From an uncultured Lachnospira sp. (GTDB taxonomy: Bacteria; Bacillota; Clostridia; Lachnospirales; Lachnospiraceae): 64,000 nucleotides of DNA. Numbering within the stretch: the first letter of the stretch is position 1; every line of letters starts with the position of its first letter. The stretch spans positions 1-64,000 of the forward strand of contig CAKRIN010000010.1 of the NCBI GenBank assembly GCA_934343805.1. Reading direction: 5' to 3'. Positions 35,426 to 43,769 of this stretch are shown here, piece after piece. Both the position numbers and the translations under genes were made by a program. Below the pieces are notes generated by a model. That model was given only the letters and a program-made list of their open reading frames with translations. It was not told the DNA's origin and did no database searches.

Positions 35426-36181
35426 ATGGATAATGAATCTCTTTTAAAAAATAAAATAATGGATGCTGCCAACCGCTCTTTCAGGCAGAACATATATACA
35501 TATACTAACTTTCTGGATATTAATGAACAGGCTGTTTTTGCCCAGATGAAAAACGCACTTAACTTCGTTGCTTTTAAAACATGCGGTGGCAATGATGCAT
35601 GTGAAAGACAGATGGTACAGTTTGGTTCTTATGAAACTCTCGGCTATGAAGAGGAATTTCCTATAACTCTTATAAAGATATCCCCTCTTATAGAAAAATA
35701 TGCTGAATCGCTGTCACACAGAGATTACCTTGGTGCTCTTATGAATCTTGGCATCAAGCGTGAAATGCTTGGTGATATAATAATTAAAGATAAATGTGCT
35801 TATCTGTACTGTGTATCTCATATTGCTGATTTTATAATAGATAATCTATCAACAGTAAAGCATACTCATATACAATGCTTAAAAACTGATATTAATGATA
35901 TAGAATGTTCTCCTGAGCTTGAAGATATTGAAGTCCTCGCTGCCAGTGAAAGAATTGATGCTGCTGTTGCAAGCCTCACGAAGCTAAGCCGTAGTCAGGC
36001 AGTAGAATTATTCCGTTCACGAAAGATATTCATTAACAGCCGCCAGATGGAAAACAACAGCTATCAGTTAAAGGCTGATGATATACTTGTTATCCGTGGA
36101 ACAGGCAAGTTCATATATCAGGGCTGCGGTAAAGAAACCAAAAAAGGCCGTGTCTATCTTTCATTTAAAAAATACATTTAA
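35426..36181 (+). CDS. YlmH-like S4-domain RNA-binding protein
   Basis: A 251-aa protein of the YlmH family; YlmH binds ribosome-associated tRNA/rRNA and helps rescue stalled ribosomes in Bacillus. The C-terminal S4 domain reads DAAVASLTKLSRSQAVELFR with IFINSRQMENNSYQLKADD; an N-terminal domain of ~180 residues carries YLGALMNLGIKREMLGDIII. In Bacillus the gene sits in the division operon next to divIVA; here it is solitary. An extended -10 (TGTTATAAT near 35380) lies upstream. Confidence 0.88.
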   Translation: MDNESLLKNKIMDAANRSFRQNIYTYTNFLDINEQAVFAQMKNALNFVAFKTCGGNDACERQMVQFGSYETLGYEEEFPITLIKISPLIEKYAESLSHRDYLGALMNLGIKREMLGDIIIKDKCAYLYCVSHIADFIIDNLSTVKHTHIQCLKTDINDIECSPELEDIEVLAASERIDAAVASLTKLSRSQAVELFRSRKIFINSRQMENNSYQLKADDILVIRGTGKFIYQGCGKETKKGRVYLSFKKYI

Positions 36182-36182
36182 A

Positions 36183-36222
36183 AATCGGGCTGTAAAACAT
36201 TAATTGTTTTTACAGCCCGTTA
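36183..36222. terminator. Bidirectional terminator after ylmH
   Basis: Perfect 12-bp stem CGGGCTGTAAAA/TTTTACAGCCCG (36186-36197 with 36208-36219), followed on the minus strand by ATTTTTAAA and on the plus strand by TTAATTCTTAT. It separates convergent ylmH and the 144-aa membrane gene. Confidence 0.75.
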
Positions 36223-36654
36223 ATTCTTATGCCACTTTATCATAAAGTATATCATGTGAAATACAATGCATAACATTCCAAAAATAATAATGGCAGGAAC
36301 TCCATAAAACATATACTCCATTCCATTCAAATAAATACCTTCACCCCTGTATTTTTGTGTGATAAGCAATCCATTATTAACAAGTATAAAAACAATTACC
36401 CCAGACACAAAAAATGCCGCACTATAACTGCCAAACCATGCAAGAAGCTTTTTCCGGTCCGGCTTGTATGCAATGTAATTATAAATATAACAGCAGACTA
36501 ATATTACAGGCACAATCATGTATATAATCAAGCCAATAAAAAAGCCTTTGTCTAATACCATTTCATCAACGCAATCTGAAATCACCAAAATAATCCAGAC
36601 TAGCACTCCAACGCATAAGCCATTCATAATTGACAGATTATTTTTTGAATTCAC
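36220..36654 (-). CDS. Four-helix membrane protein, unknown
   Basis: A 144-aa protein with four hydrophobic helices (around 9-26, 36-56, 75-95 and 115-138). The longest open frame starts at ATG 36669, but that ATG overlaps the Shine-Dalgarno GGGAGG; the GTG at 36652-36654, 7 nt after it, is the likely start (MNSKNNLSIMNGL). It has charged loops KPDRKK and TQKYRGEG. No family recognised. It lies upstream-facing of the S1 gene but separated from it by that gene's terminator. Confidence 0.7.
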   Translation of the reverse strand: MNSKNNLSIMNGLCVGVLVWIILVISDCVDEMVLDKGFFIGLIIYMIVPVILVCCYIYNYIAYKPDRKKLLAWFGSYSAAFFVSGVIVFILVNNGLLITQKYRGEGIYLNGMEYMFYGVPAIIIFGMLCIVFHMIYFMIKWHKN

Positions 36655-36679
36655 AACAACACCTCCCATGAACAGCTTA

Positions 36680-36722
36680 TTAAATGAGGCATCTGCCCAC
36701 TAGTGTGAACAAATGCCTCAAC
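36680..36722 (-). terminator. Terminator after rpsA
   Basis: On the minus strand GAGGCATTTG/CAGATGCCTC (36710-36719 with 36686-36695, one G-U pair) with a 14-nt loop, followed by ATTTAATAA. A smaller AGAGCT-gtaaa-AGCTCT hairpin precedes it. Confidence 0.55.
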
Positions 36723-36755
36723 TTAGAGCTTTTACAGCTCTTATAATATCTTTAA

Positions 36756-37847
36756 TTATTCTTCTTCTGCTGGAACTTCTTCCTGAGTTTCGTTGTCGTT
36801 AAGTAATGCCTTAATACTTAAGCTAATCTTCTTATCAGCTTCGTTAAGATCAACTACCTTAGCTTCGATTTCCTGTCCAATAGAAAGTACATCTGATGGC
36901 TTTTCAATATGCTCTCTTGAAATCTGTGAAACATGAAGTAATGCATCAATTCCATCCTCTAACTGAACAAATGCACCAAAATCTGTCATTCTGGCAACTA
37001 CACCCTTAACAACATTACCTACAGCATACTTCTCTGCTGCATTGTTCCATGGGTTAAGATCTGGATACTTAACTGAAAGTGCAATCTTATCTCCATTAAT
37101 CTCTTTAATAAAGCACTTAACAGAATCTCCAACCTTGTATACCTTCTTAGGATTCTCTGTTCTGCCCCAAGACATCTCAGAAATATGAAGAAGTCCATCT
37201 ACTCCTCCTAAGTCAATGAATGCACCGAAATCTGTAACATTCTTAACTGTTCCTTCAATTGTATCTCCCTCATGAATCTTAGAAAGAATCTCTTCTGCTG
37301 CTGCTTTCTTCTTAGCAACGATAAGCTGCTTGCAGTCACCAATGATCTTTCTGTTCTTAGGATCATACTCTGTTATAACAAATGTAACTTCCTTGCCATT
37401 GTATACAGATAAATCTTTAACAAATGTATCTGACACAAGACTTGCAGGAATAAATACTCTCGCCTCATCAACAATAACTTCAAGACCGCCCTTGATAGTC
37501 TTAGCTGTTCCTGTGAGCTCTTCCTTATTGTTATAAGCTTCCTCAAGTTTCTTATTGCCGTTATCAGCAACAAGCTTTCTATATGTAAGAAGAACCTGTC
37601 CCTCTCCATCATTAAGCTTGAGCACTTTAGCCTTCATCTCATCTCCAACTGAGACTACAGTAGTAAGATCAACTCCTGGAGTTGAAGTGTACTCTGAACG
37701 AGTGATAATTCCATCAGCCTTATAACCAATATTAAGAACTATCATATCCTCCTTAACATCAATAACAGTGCCGTCTACAACTTCACCTGTATGAATTTCC
37801 TTCCATTCTTCGTTATCTAACATCTGTGCAAAGCTTTCTTCTGACAT
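36756..37847 (-). CDS. rpsA: S1 RNA-binding domain protein (ribosomal protein S1-like)
   Basis: A 363-aa protein with four S1 (OB) repeats, at about residues 18-90, 105-172, 190-260 and 275-345. The last two are the clearest: EGTVKNVTDFGAFIDLGGVD GLLHISEMS and KGVVARMTDFGAFVQLEDGI. It binds mRNA, likely at the ribosome. The ATG at 37845-37847 follows GAGGAGG, whose bases are also ispH codons. It overlaps the ispH end by 35 nt in another frame. In many Clostridia IspH and S1 are one fused polypeptide; here they are two. Confidence 0.9.
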   Translation of the reverse strand: MSEESFAQMLDNEEWKEIHTGEVVDGTVIDVKEDMIVLNIGYKADGIITRSEYTSTPGVDLTTVVSVGDEMKAKVLKLNDGEGQVLLTYRKLVADNGNKKLEEAYNNKEELTGTAKTIKGGLEVIVDEARVFIPASLVSDTFVKDLSVYNGKEVTFVITEYDPKNRKIIGDCKQLIVAKKKAAAEEILSKIHEGDTIEGTVKNVTDFGAFIDLGGVDGLLHISEMSWGRTENPKKVYKVGDSVKCFIKEINGDKIALSVKYPDLNPWNNAAEKYAVGNVVKGVVARMTDFGAFVQLEDGIDALLHVSQISREHIEKPSDVLSIGQEIEAKVVDLNEADKKISLSIKALLNDNETQEEVPAEEE

Positions 37848-38676
37848 TAGTATAAACCTCCTCAATGATATTGTTTGGGGTTGATGCCCCTGCTGTAATA
37901 CCTATGCAGTCTGACGATTCAAGCTTATCCAGCTCAAGGCCGCTAAGAGTCTGAATGTAAAAGGTGTTCTGACATTCCATCTTGCAGATCTCATACAGTT
38001 TACGAGTGTTTGAACTACTGCTGTCCCCTATAACAATCATAGCATCAGCTCTCTGGGCTATCTGTCTCGCCTCACTCTGACGCTCCTCAGTCGCATTACA
38101 AATCGTATTACTAATGTTAATATTGTAACCTTTTTTCTGTATAATTTCAACTAAATCTTGAAATTTCTTGTAATTAAATGTCGTCTGCGATACAACACAT
38201 ACCTTTTTAGTACTGTCCAGTTTCAATTCTTCTGCTTTCTCTACTGAATCAATAACATATACAGGTGTTTCAGACCAGCCCATTATCCCCTCAACTTCTG
38301 GATGATTTTCATTTCCAATTATGACTATCTGGTCTCCTGCCTTACTTGCATCTTTAACAATCTTGTGAATTTTTAACACAAACGGACACGTTGCATCCAC
38401 AATAGAAGCACCGCTGGATTTAATAGATTCATATACCGCTTTTGACACTCCGTGTGATCTTATTATCACAGTTGAATCATCCGGTGACTCTATTTCTGAT
38501 ATATCATTAATTGCTTTAATGCCCTTAGACTCAAGATCTTTCACAACCTCTGTATTGTGAATAATAGGGCCATAAGTGTATACATTTTTATTATCAGCTT
38601 CTGAATACACTGTATTCATGGCACGCTGGACTCCAAAGCAGAATCCCGCCGACTTGGCAAGTATTACCTCTTTCAA
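37813..38676 (-). CDS. ispH: 4-hydroxy-3-methylbut-2-enyl diphosphate reductase
   Basis: Last step of the MEP isoprenoid pathway: HMBPP -> IPP + DMAPP, via a 4Fe-4S cluster. A 287-aa protein of normal length. Cluster Cys residues in KSAGFCFGVQRAMN, DATCPFVLKIH and SNTICNATEERQSEA; also VVSQTTFN and GITAGASTPNN. It starts with TTG (38674-38676) immediately after the cmk stop codon (TAATTG), an uncommon start, with a weak GGGAAAG upstream; translation probably depends on cmk. No S1 extension. Confidence 0.95.
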   Translation of the reverse strand: MKEVILAKSAGFCFGVQRAMNTVYSEADNKNVYTYGPIIHNTEVVKDLESKGIKAINDISEIESPDDSTVIIRSHGVSKAVYESIKSSGASIVDATCPFVLKIHKIVKDASKAGDQIVIIGNENHPEVEGIMGWSETPVYVIDSVEKAEELKLDSTKKVCVVSQTTFNYKKFQDLVEIIQKKGYNINISNTICNATEERQSEARQIAQRADAMIVIGDSSSSNTRKLYEICKMECQNTFYIQTLSGLELDKLESSDCIGITAGASTPNNIIEEVYTNVRRKLCTDVR

Positions 38677-39348
38677 TTACTTTCCCGCCTTTTTATCATC
38701 AATTATTTTTCTCAACGCTTCAACAACCTGTTCAATATTCATATCTGATGTATCAACAAGAACTGCGTCATCAGCCTGCTTTAAAGGAGATATTTCTCTA
38801 TTCATATCTTCATAGTCTCTTTTTTCTATGTCTTCCTTTATAGCTTCGTAATCACACTTCTCGCCTTTTCCAACAAGTTCATCATATCTTCTCTTAGCTC
38901 TTGCATCTGAACTTGCTGTAAGATATATCTTTGCAAATGCATCTGGAAGTACTGTTGTTCCTATATCTCTTCCATCCATAATAACATCTGTCTTCTTTGC
39001 AAGTTCTCTTTGTAATGTAAGGAGTTTGCTTCTTACCGCAGCATACTTAGATGTCTTTGATGCCATCTTTCCTGTTTCTTCAGTTCTTAAGAGTGATGTT
39101 ACATTTTTCCCATTAAGAATAACCTGCTGTACTCCATCTATATATTCAATGCTTATGTCAATATCATTAACTGAATTGTTAATTGCGTTCTCGTCAAGAG
39201 GATCTATTCCTTTCTGTGAAAAGAATACAGCCATTGCTCTGTACATTGCCCCTGTATCTACATAAACATATCCCAGTTCCTTTGCCAGTAATTTTGCTAT
39301 TGTGCTTTTTCCTGCTCCTGCAGGTCCGTCAATTGCTATTGATCCCAT
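38677..39348 (-). CDS. cmk: Cytidylate kinase
   Basis: CMP/dCMP + ATP -> CDP/dCDP; pyrimidine nucleotide metabolism. A 223-aa protein. P-loop IDGPAGAGKSTIAKLLAKEL, LRTEETGKMASKTSKYAAVR, MDGRDIGTTVLPDAF, and KIYLTASSDARAKRRYDEL lid. It ends directly at the ispH start. 28 nt after the YhiN-type flavoprotein gene. SD GGAG. Confidence 0.97.
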   Translation of the reverse strand: MGSIAIDGPAGAGKSTIAKLLAKELGYVYVDTGAMYRAMAVFFSQKGIDPLDENAINNSVNDIDISIEYIDGVQQVILNGKNVTSLLRTEETGKMASKTSKYAAVRSKLLTLQRELAKKTDVIMDGRDIGTTVLPDAFAKIYLTASSDARAKRRYDELVGKGEKCDYEAIKEDIEKRDYEDMNREISPLKQADDAVLVDTSDMNIEQVVEALRKIIDDKKAGK

Positions 39349-39376
39349 ATCCTAATCTCCTTTTTATTAATATATA

Positions 39377-40612
39377 TCAAATGTGGCTGGCTGCAGCATA
39401 GGCTGTTGACCATGCAACCTGCAGATTAAATCCGCCTGTTACAGCATCAACGTCCAGCACCTCACCTGCAAAATACACATTTTTAACAAGTTTTGATTCC
39501 ATAGTTGTAGGATTAATTTCTTTAACATTAACCCCACCATGTGTAATAATTGCCTCATTAAAACCTCTTGTTGATGTTACTGTCATATCAAAATTCTTTA
39601 ACAGTCTTACAAGTCTCTGTCTTTCTTCCCTGGTCACTTCATTAACTTTTTTATCAGGTTTTATTTCTGATAACATAACAACAACCGGAATCAATTTCTT
39701 AGGAAGAAGTTCATCCAGAGAGTTCTTAAATGCCTTATTCTGTTCTTTCGAGAAATCGCGAAGTATTCTCTCATCAAGCTGTTCCTGTGTTATTGCCGGC
39801 TTCAAATCAATGCAAAGCCGCAGAGGTCTGTCTTTTACAATCCCCGTTATAACACTGCTTGCACTAAGAATAACAGGCCCGCTTACACCAAAATGAGTAA
39901 AAAGCATTTCACCGAAATCTGAAAATACTTCTTTGTTACCATCAAAAAATGTAACTGAAACATTTTTCAGGCTAAGTCCCATAAGAAGTTCTTCCCATTC
40001 CTCCCTTACATTAAGAGGAACAAGAGCTGGAAGAATCTGTTCAACGCTATGTCCAAGAGATTTTGCAAATCTGTATCCATCTCCAGTCGAACCAGTTGAT
40101 GCATAAGAATTACCGCCCGTTGCAATTACACACGCATCCGCTTTTATGGTATATGTATGTGACACATCCTTAACTGTAACCGAAGCAAATTTCCCATCTG
40201 CCTGCTCCACTGAAACCACCTGTGTGTCAAGCAGTACTCTTACTCCAAGCTTTTTCATCTGTCTTGACAATGCAGATATTACATCTGAGGAGTGATCCGA
40301 TTCAGGGAACACCCTGTTTCCCCGTTCTATTTTAAATCTTAATCCAAGCTCATCAAAGAACCCCATGCAGTCATAGTTACTGAATCCCCGTAACGAACTG
40401 TACATGAACTTTTTATTTGTCACAATGCTGTTAAATATATCTTCCTCATCTCCGGCATTGGTAAAATTACATCTTCCTTTGCCTGTAATAAACAGCTTCT
40501 TGCCAAGCTTTTCATTCTTCTCAATCAATGTAACTTCATTATTATTCCTTGCGGCAATTATCGCCGCCATCATTCCTGCCGCACCGCCACCAATTATTAA
40601 AACACTGCTCAT
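39377..40612 (-). CDS. HI0933/YhiN-family FAD-dependent oxidoreductase
   Basis: A 411-aa flavoprotein. N-terminal Rossmann FAD motif VLIIGGGAAGMMAAIIAARN, then LGKKLFITGKGRCNFTN, ATGGNSYASTGSTGDGYRFA, and the C-terminal FAGEVLDVDAVTGGFNLQVA. These are typical of the family that includes BaiN (bile-acid flavoprotein). The physiological substrate is unknown in most members, so a bile-acid role cannot be claimed. It lies between the RpiR-type regulator and cmk. Confidence 0.88.
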   Translation of the reverse strand: MSSVLIIGGGAAGMMAAIIAARNNNEVTLIEKNEKLGKKLFITGKGRCNFTNAGDEEDIFNSIVTNKKFMYSSLRGFSNYDCMGFFDELGLRFKIERGNRVFPESDHSSDVISALSRQMKKLGVRVLLDTQVVSVEQADGKFASVTVKDVSHTYTIKADACVIATGGNSYASTGSTGDGYRFAKSLGHSVEQILPALVPLNVREEWEELLMGLSLKNVSVTFFDGNKEVFSDFGEMLFTHFGVSGPVILSASSVITGIVKDRPLRLCIDLKPAITQEQLDERILRDFSKEQNKAFKNSLDELLPKKLIPVVVMLSEIKPDKKVNEVTREERQRLVRLLKNFDMTVTSTRGFNEAIITHGGVNVKEINPTTMESKLVKNVYFAGEVLDVDAVTGGFNLQVAWSTAYAAASHI

Positions 40613-40623
40613 TCTATTCTCTC

Positions 40624-41574
40624 TTATCTGACACTTTTGTATTGTGCCGTATTATCCATATTCTTCAATTCAGCAACAACATCTTCATCAAGCATATTAA
40701 TCTCGTCATTTCCTGTATACTGGAAATTATCAATTACTGAATTAAGCATTTCAATATTTTTTACTACTTCATCGCTCTTTCTAATGCATAATGAAACTAT
40801 CAAAGCATTAATAAGACTCATTGGTGCGACCATAGAATCTACTATTGAAGCCATATCACTTCTTGCAAACAGATTACATGATGAATACATATTCATAGGT
40901 GAATGCACCGAATCAGTAATTGATATAACTCTTGCATTTCTGTTATTTGCAAATTCCATTGCTTTTAATGTCCTCATGGAATACCTTGGAAAGCTTATTC
41001 CAATAACAACATCCTTCTCTCCCACATACATCATCTGCTCAAACAGTTCATTTGAATTACTTGTTCTTATCACATTCACATTTTTCTTGATCATCTTAAG
41101 ATAATACCCAAGAAAATCTGCAAGAGGCTTACATGTACGTACCCCTATAATATATATATTGTCTGCATTAAGGATGTCTTCTACAGCCATATCAAATGCT
41201 TTAAAATCCATATGTTCAAGCGTATGTTCTATCTTTCTTGCATCCATCATCATCACGTTGCTAAGAACCATATTAGTAGACATGCCCGCCCCTAGAACAT
41301 CAATCTTTTCAAACGAATGTATCTTTTCCTGGACAATATTCTCCAATGATCTCTGAAATTCCGGATACCCCCTAAAACCTAACGCAGCCGGAAATCTCAC
41401 TACTGTTGATTCACTTACGCCAACTTCTTTTCCAAGACCTGATGCCGTGAGAAAAGCACATTTTTCATAGTTTGAAAGTATATATTCTGCAATCTTTTTA
41501 TGCCCCTTGCTAAGGTTCTTCATTCTGCCACGAATAAGGCTTAATACATCTGCACTATCTTCCATATCACTCAT
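40624..41574 (-). CDS. MurR/RpiR family transcriptional regulator
   Basis: A 316-aa protein. N-terminal HTH_6 domain (~5-80, LTASGLGKEVGVSESTVVRF) and C-terminal SIS phosphosugar-binding domain (~125-255, NIYIIGVRTCKPLADFLGYY and DVVIGISFPRYSM). RpiR regulators usually sense sugar phosphates and act on neighbouring catabolic genes, but no obvious sugar gene is adjacent. Its start overlaps the upstream gene's stop by 8 nt (ATGAGTGA), implying one transcript with the ThyX-like gene. Confidence 0.9.
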   Translation of the reverse strand: MSDMEDSADVLSLIRGRMKNLSKGHKKIAEYILSNYEKCAFLTASGLGKEVGVSESTVVRFPAALGFRGYPEFQRSLENIVQEKIHSFEKIDVLGAGMSTNMVLSNVMMMDARKIEHTLEHMDFKAFDMAVEDILNADNIYIIGVRTCKPLADFLGYYLKMIKKNVNVIRTSNSNELFEQMMYVGEKDVVIGISFPRYSMRTLKAMEFANNRNARVISITDSVHSPMNMYSSCNLFARSDMASIVDSMVAPMSLINALIVSLCIRKSDEVVKNIEMLNSVIDNFQYTGNDEINMLDEDVVAELKNMDNTAQYKSVR

Positions 41575-42187
41575 TTTCTATAAAAAGTTCGCTAAAATAT
41601 GGCAATTCTTTTATCCAATCACAGAATTCATGCCATTCAGCAAGCTTATGACCCTTTCTGGAATAATATATCCCAACAAGATTCTCATAATTGAGAGTAC
41701 ATGTTCTCATCTGGTTATAGCTTTCTGGAAGAAGCTGTATCATGCTGTACCATAGGTTCTTATCCTTATTCTCCACAAACTCTGTTCTGATACTTTCAAG
41801 AAAATCAATATTCTTCTGCATCATTCCGAGTGCTGCATCTGTCATATGATCTGTACTAAAATCAGACATTTCAAAAGGCTTGCTATGAATCTTATGCATT
41901 GTACTTGTTGAGTTAGCAACTGTTCCAACCTTATATGTATCATATTCCTTCCACCAGTAAAGTGGTGCGGTAATATCTACTGTAACAAATATCTGTCTTA
42001 TGAACTTTCTATGATCCGAACCCGCTTTGCACAATCTCTTGGCAAGATCAAGGTCATTAGGACCAAAAACAAAATTTCCATTCTCATCAAAACTGCTATC
42101 CATTCTTGCCCAGCTGTTCATCGGGTTTCTGGCACCTCTGATAGCATTATTCATATTCATAACTTCAAATCGTTCTAACTTAATCAC
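41567..42187 (-). CDS. Unknown 206-aa protein, possibly ThyX-fold
   Basis: Soluble protein with a distinctive core DHRKFIRQIFVTVDITAPLY WWKEYDTYKVGTVANSTSTM. The arrangement of basic, Ser, Asn and Ser residues recalls the flavin-dependent thymidylate synthase (ThyX) region, but the RHRxxSxNxxSxR signature is not intact, so thymidylate synthase activity is not claimed. The likeness is from memory of phage and Firmicute homologs (inference). Start is GTG 42185-42187 after AAGGAGcacaatt. First gene of a two-gene unit with an RpiR regulator. Confidence 0.55.
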   Translation of the reverse strand: MIKLERFEVMNMNNAIRGARNPMNSWARMDSSFDENGNFVFGPNDLDLAKRLCKAGSDHRKFIRQIFVTVDITAPLYWWKEYDTYKVGTVANSTSTMHKIHSKPFEMSDFSTDHMTDAALGMMQKNIDFLESIRTEFVENKDKNLWYSMIQLLPESYNQMRTCTLNYENLVGIYYSRKGHKLAEWHEFCDWIKELPYFSELFIENE

Positions 42188-42282
42188 AATTGTGCTCCTT
42201 TGATTTAATTATGCTTTTTAATTTTACATGCAAAATGAATTTATATCAAGAAAAACATTCTGGATTACAGGCTTGCTGCCTG

Positions 42283-42326
42283 CAAAAAAAGACCGCCACA
42301 TACGCTTTTGCGCACATGACGGCCGT
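42283..42326 (-). terminator. Terminator of the decarboxylase operon
   Basis: On the minus strand a 15-bp stem with several G-U pairs (42310-42324 with 42291-42305), AAAA loop and TTTTTTT tail, just past the OadA stop. A second small hairpin CAGGC-N5-GCCTG follows. Confidence 0.85.
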
Positions 42327-42338
42327 TATTATTAATTA

Positions 42339-43757
42339 TTAGACTGGATAAGCCTTATTAGCTGTATCTGCCTTTGCAGGATCAACCTTTGTCTGCTGAG
42401 CTTCTCTATACTTGAAGAACTCTGTCGCAACCTGTGGGAATAATGCATATGAAAGCACATCCTCATCCTGCTGCTTGTACTGCTGTACAATTGGATCATT
42501 CTTGAATTTCTCAAGCTGTGGTTCAATCAAGTCAGCTGGACGGCATGTAATAGGCTTTGTATCACCGATAGCCTTCTTCTGAACCTCTGGATTGAATGGC
42601 TTGATTGTCTGACCAAATTCACCAGCAAGAACTTTCTTAGATTCCTTAGTAATCATCTTGTATCTCTCGCCCTGTAATACATTAAGAACAGCCTGAGTAC
42701 CAACAATCTGTGATGAAGGAGTAACAAGAGGTGGTTCACCATAGTCCTTACGAACTCTTGGGATTTCCTCTAATACATCTCTGTACTTATCCTCTGCACC
42801 AGCTTCCTTAAGCTGTGATACAAGGTTAGAAAGCATTCCTCCTGGAACCTGATAAAGTAATGTCTTGATATTAACACCAAGAACCTTAGTGTTCATAAGT
42901 CCGCTCTTTAATGCTTCCTCACGCATTGGCTGGAAGTAATCAGCTATTTCTGCAAGAAGATTCTGATCAAGACCAGTATCATACTGAGTACCCTTAAATG
43001 TCTCAACCATAACCTCTGTAGCAGGCTGTGATGTTCCCATTGAGAATGGTGACATAGCTGTATCAATAATATCAGCACCAGCTTCTACTGCCTTTAAGTA
43101 AGTCATTGAAGCAACACCAGATGTATAATGTGTATGCATCTGGATAGGAAGTGATGAACCATCCTTTAATGCCTGTACAAGCTCTGTAGCCTTGTATGGA
43201 AGTAAAAGTCCAGCCATATCCTTGATACAGATAGAATCTGCACCCATGTCTTCAATTCTCTTAGCTGTCTCTTTCCAGTAATCAAGTGTATAAGCATCAC
43301 CTAATGTATAAGAAAGAGCAATCTGAGCATGTCCTTTTTCCTTCTTGGCAGCCTTAACAGCTGTCTCTAAGTTTCTTAAATCATTAAAGCAGTCGAAAAT
43401 ACGGATAATATCAATACCGTTAGCAATTGACTTCTGAACAAAGTACTCAACTACATCATCTGCATAATGATTGTAACCTAATATATTCTGTCCTCTGAAA
43501 AGCATCTGAAGCTTAGTATTCTTGAATCCATCTCTAAGCTTACGAAGTCTTTCCCATGGATCTTCCTTAAGGAATCTGAGTGAAGCATCAAATGTAGCTC
43601 CTCCCCAGCACTCTACTGAATGATAACCAACCTTATCCATCTTATCTACGATAGGAAGCATCTGCTCTGTTGTCATTCTTGTAGCTATAAGAGACTGATG
43701 TGCATCACGCAATACTGTCTCTGTAATCTTTAAAGGTTTTTTAACCTGTTCTGCCAT
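42339..43757 (-). CDS. Oxaloacetate decarboxylase alpha / 5S-type carboxyltransferase
   Basis: Carboxyltransferase that moves CO2 between an oxoacid (oxaloacetate/pyruvate) and biotin. A 472-aa protein: HMGL-like TIM barrel with ETVLRDAHQSLIATRMTTEQ, CIKDMAGLLLPYKA (carbamylated-Lys site), metal-binding QMHTHYTSGVASM and DTAMSPFSMGTSQPATE, then the PYC_OADA domain (~300-450). No biotinyl domain is attached; biotin is on the separate BCCP of this operon. This matches the 5S subunit of transcarboxylase and free OadA forms. Last gene of the operon; SD GGAGG. Direction of the reaction cannot be read from sequence. Confidence 0.92.
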   Translation of the reverse strand: MAEQVKKPLKITETVLRDAHQSLIATRMTTEQMLPIVDKMDKVGYHSVECWGGATFDASLRFLKEDPWERLRKLRDGFKNTKLQMLFRGQNILGYNHYADDVVEYFVQKSIANGIDIIRIFDCFNDLRNLETAVKAAKKEKGHAQIALSYTLGDAYTLDYWKETAKRIEDMGADSICIKDMAGLLLPYKATELVQALKDGSSLPIQMHTHYTSGVASMTYLKAVEAGADIIDTAMSPFSMGTSQPATEVMVETFKGTQYDTGLDQNLLAEIADYFQPMREEALKSGLMNTKVLGVNIKTLLYQVPGGMLSNLVSQLKEAGAEDKYRDVLEEIPRVRKDYGEPPLVTPSSQIVGTQAVLNVLQGERYKMITKESKKVLAGEFGQTIKPFNPEVQKKAIGDTKPITCRPADLIEPQLEKFKNDPIVQQYKQQDEDVLSYALFPQVATEFFKYREAQQTKVDPAKADTANKAYPV

Positions 43758-43769
43758 AATATCCTCCTT

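Noticed and set aside
37813..37850. Programmed frameshift joining ispH and S1
   Set aside because: No slippery heptamer in the overlap and S1 has its own strong ribosome binding site and ATG.
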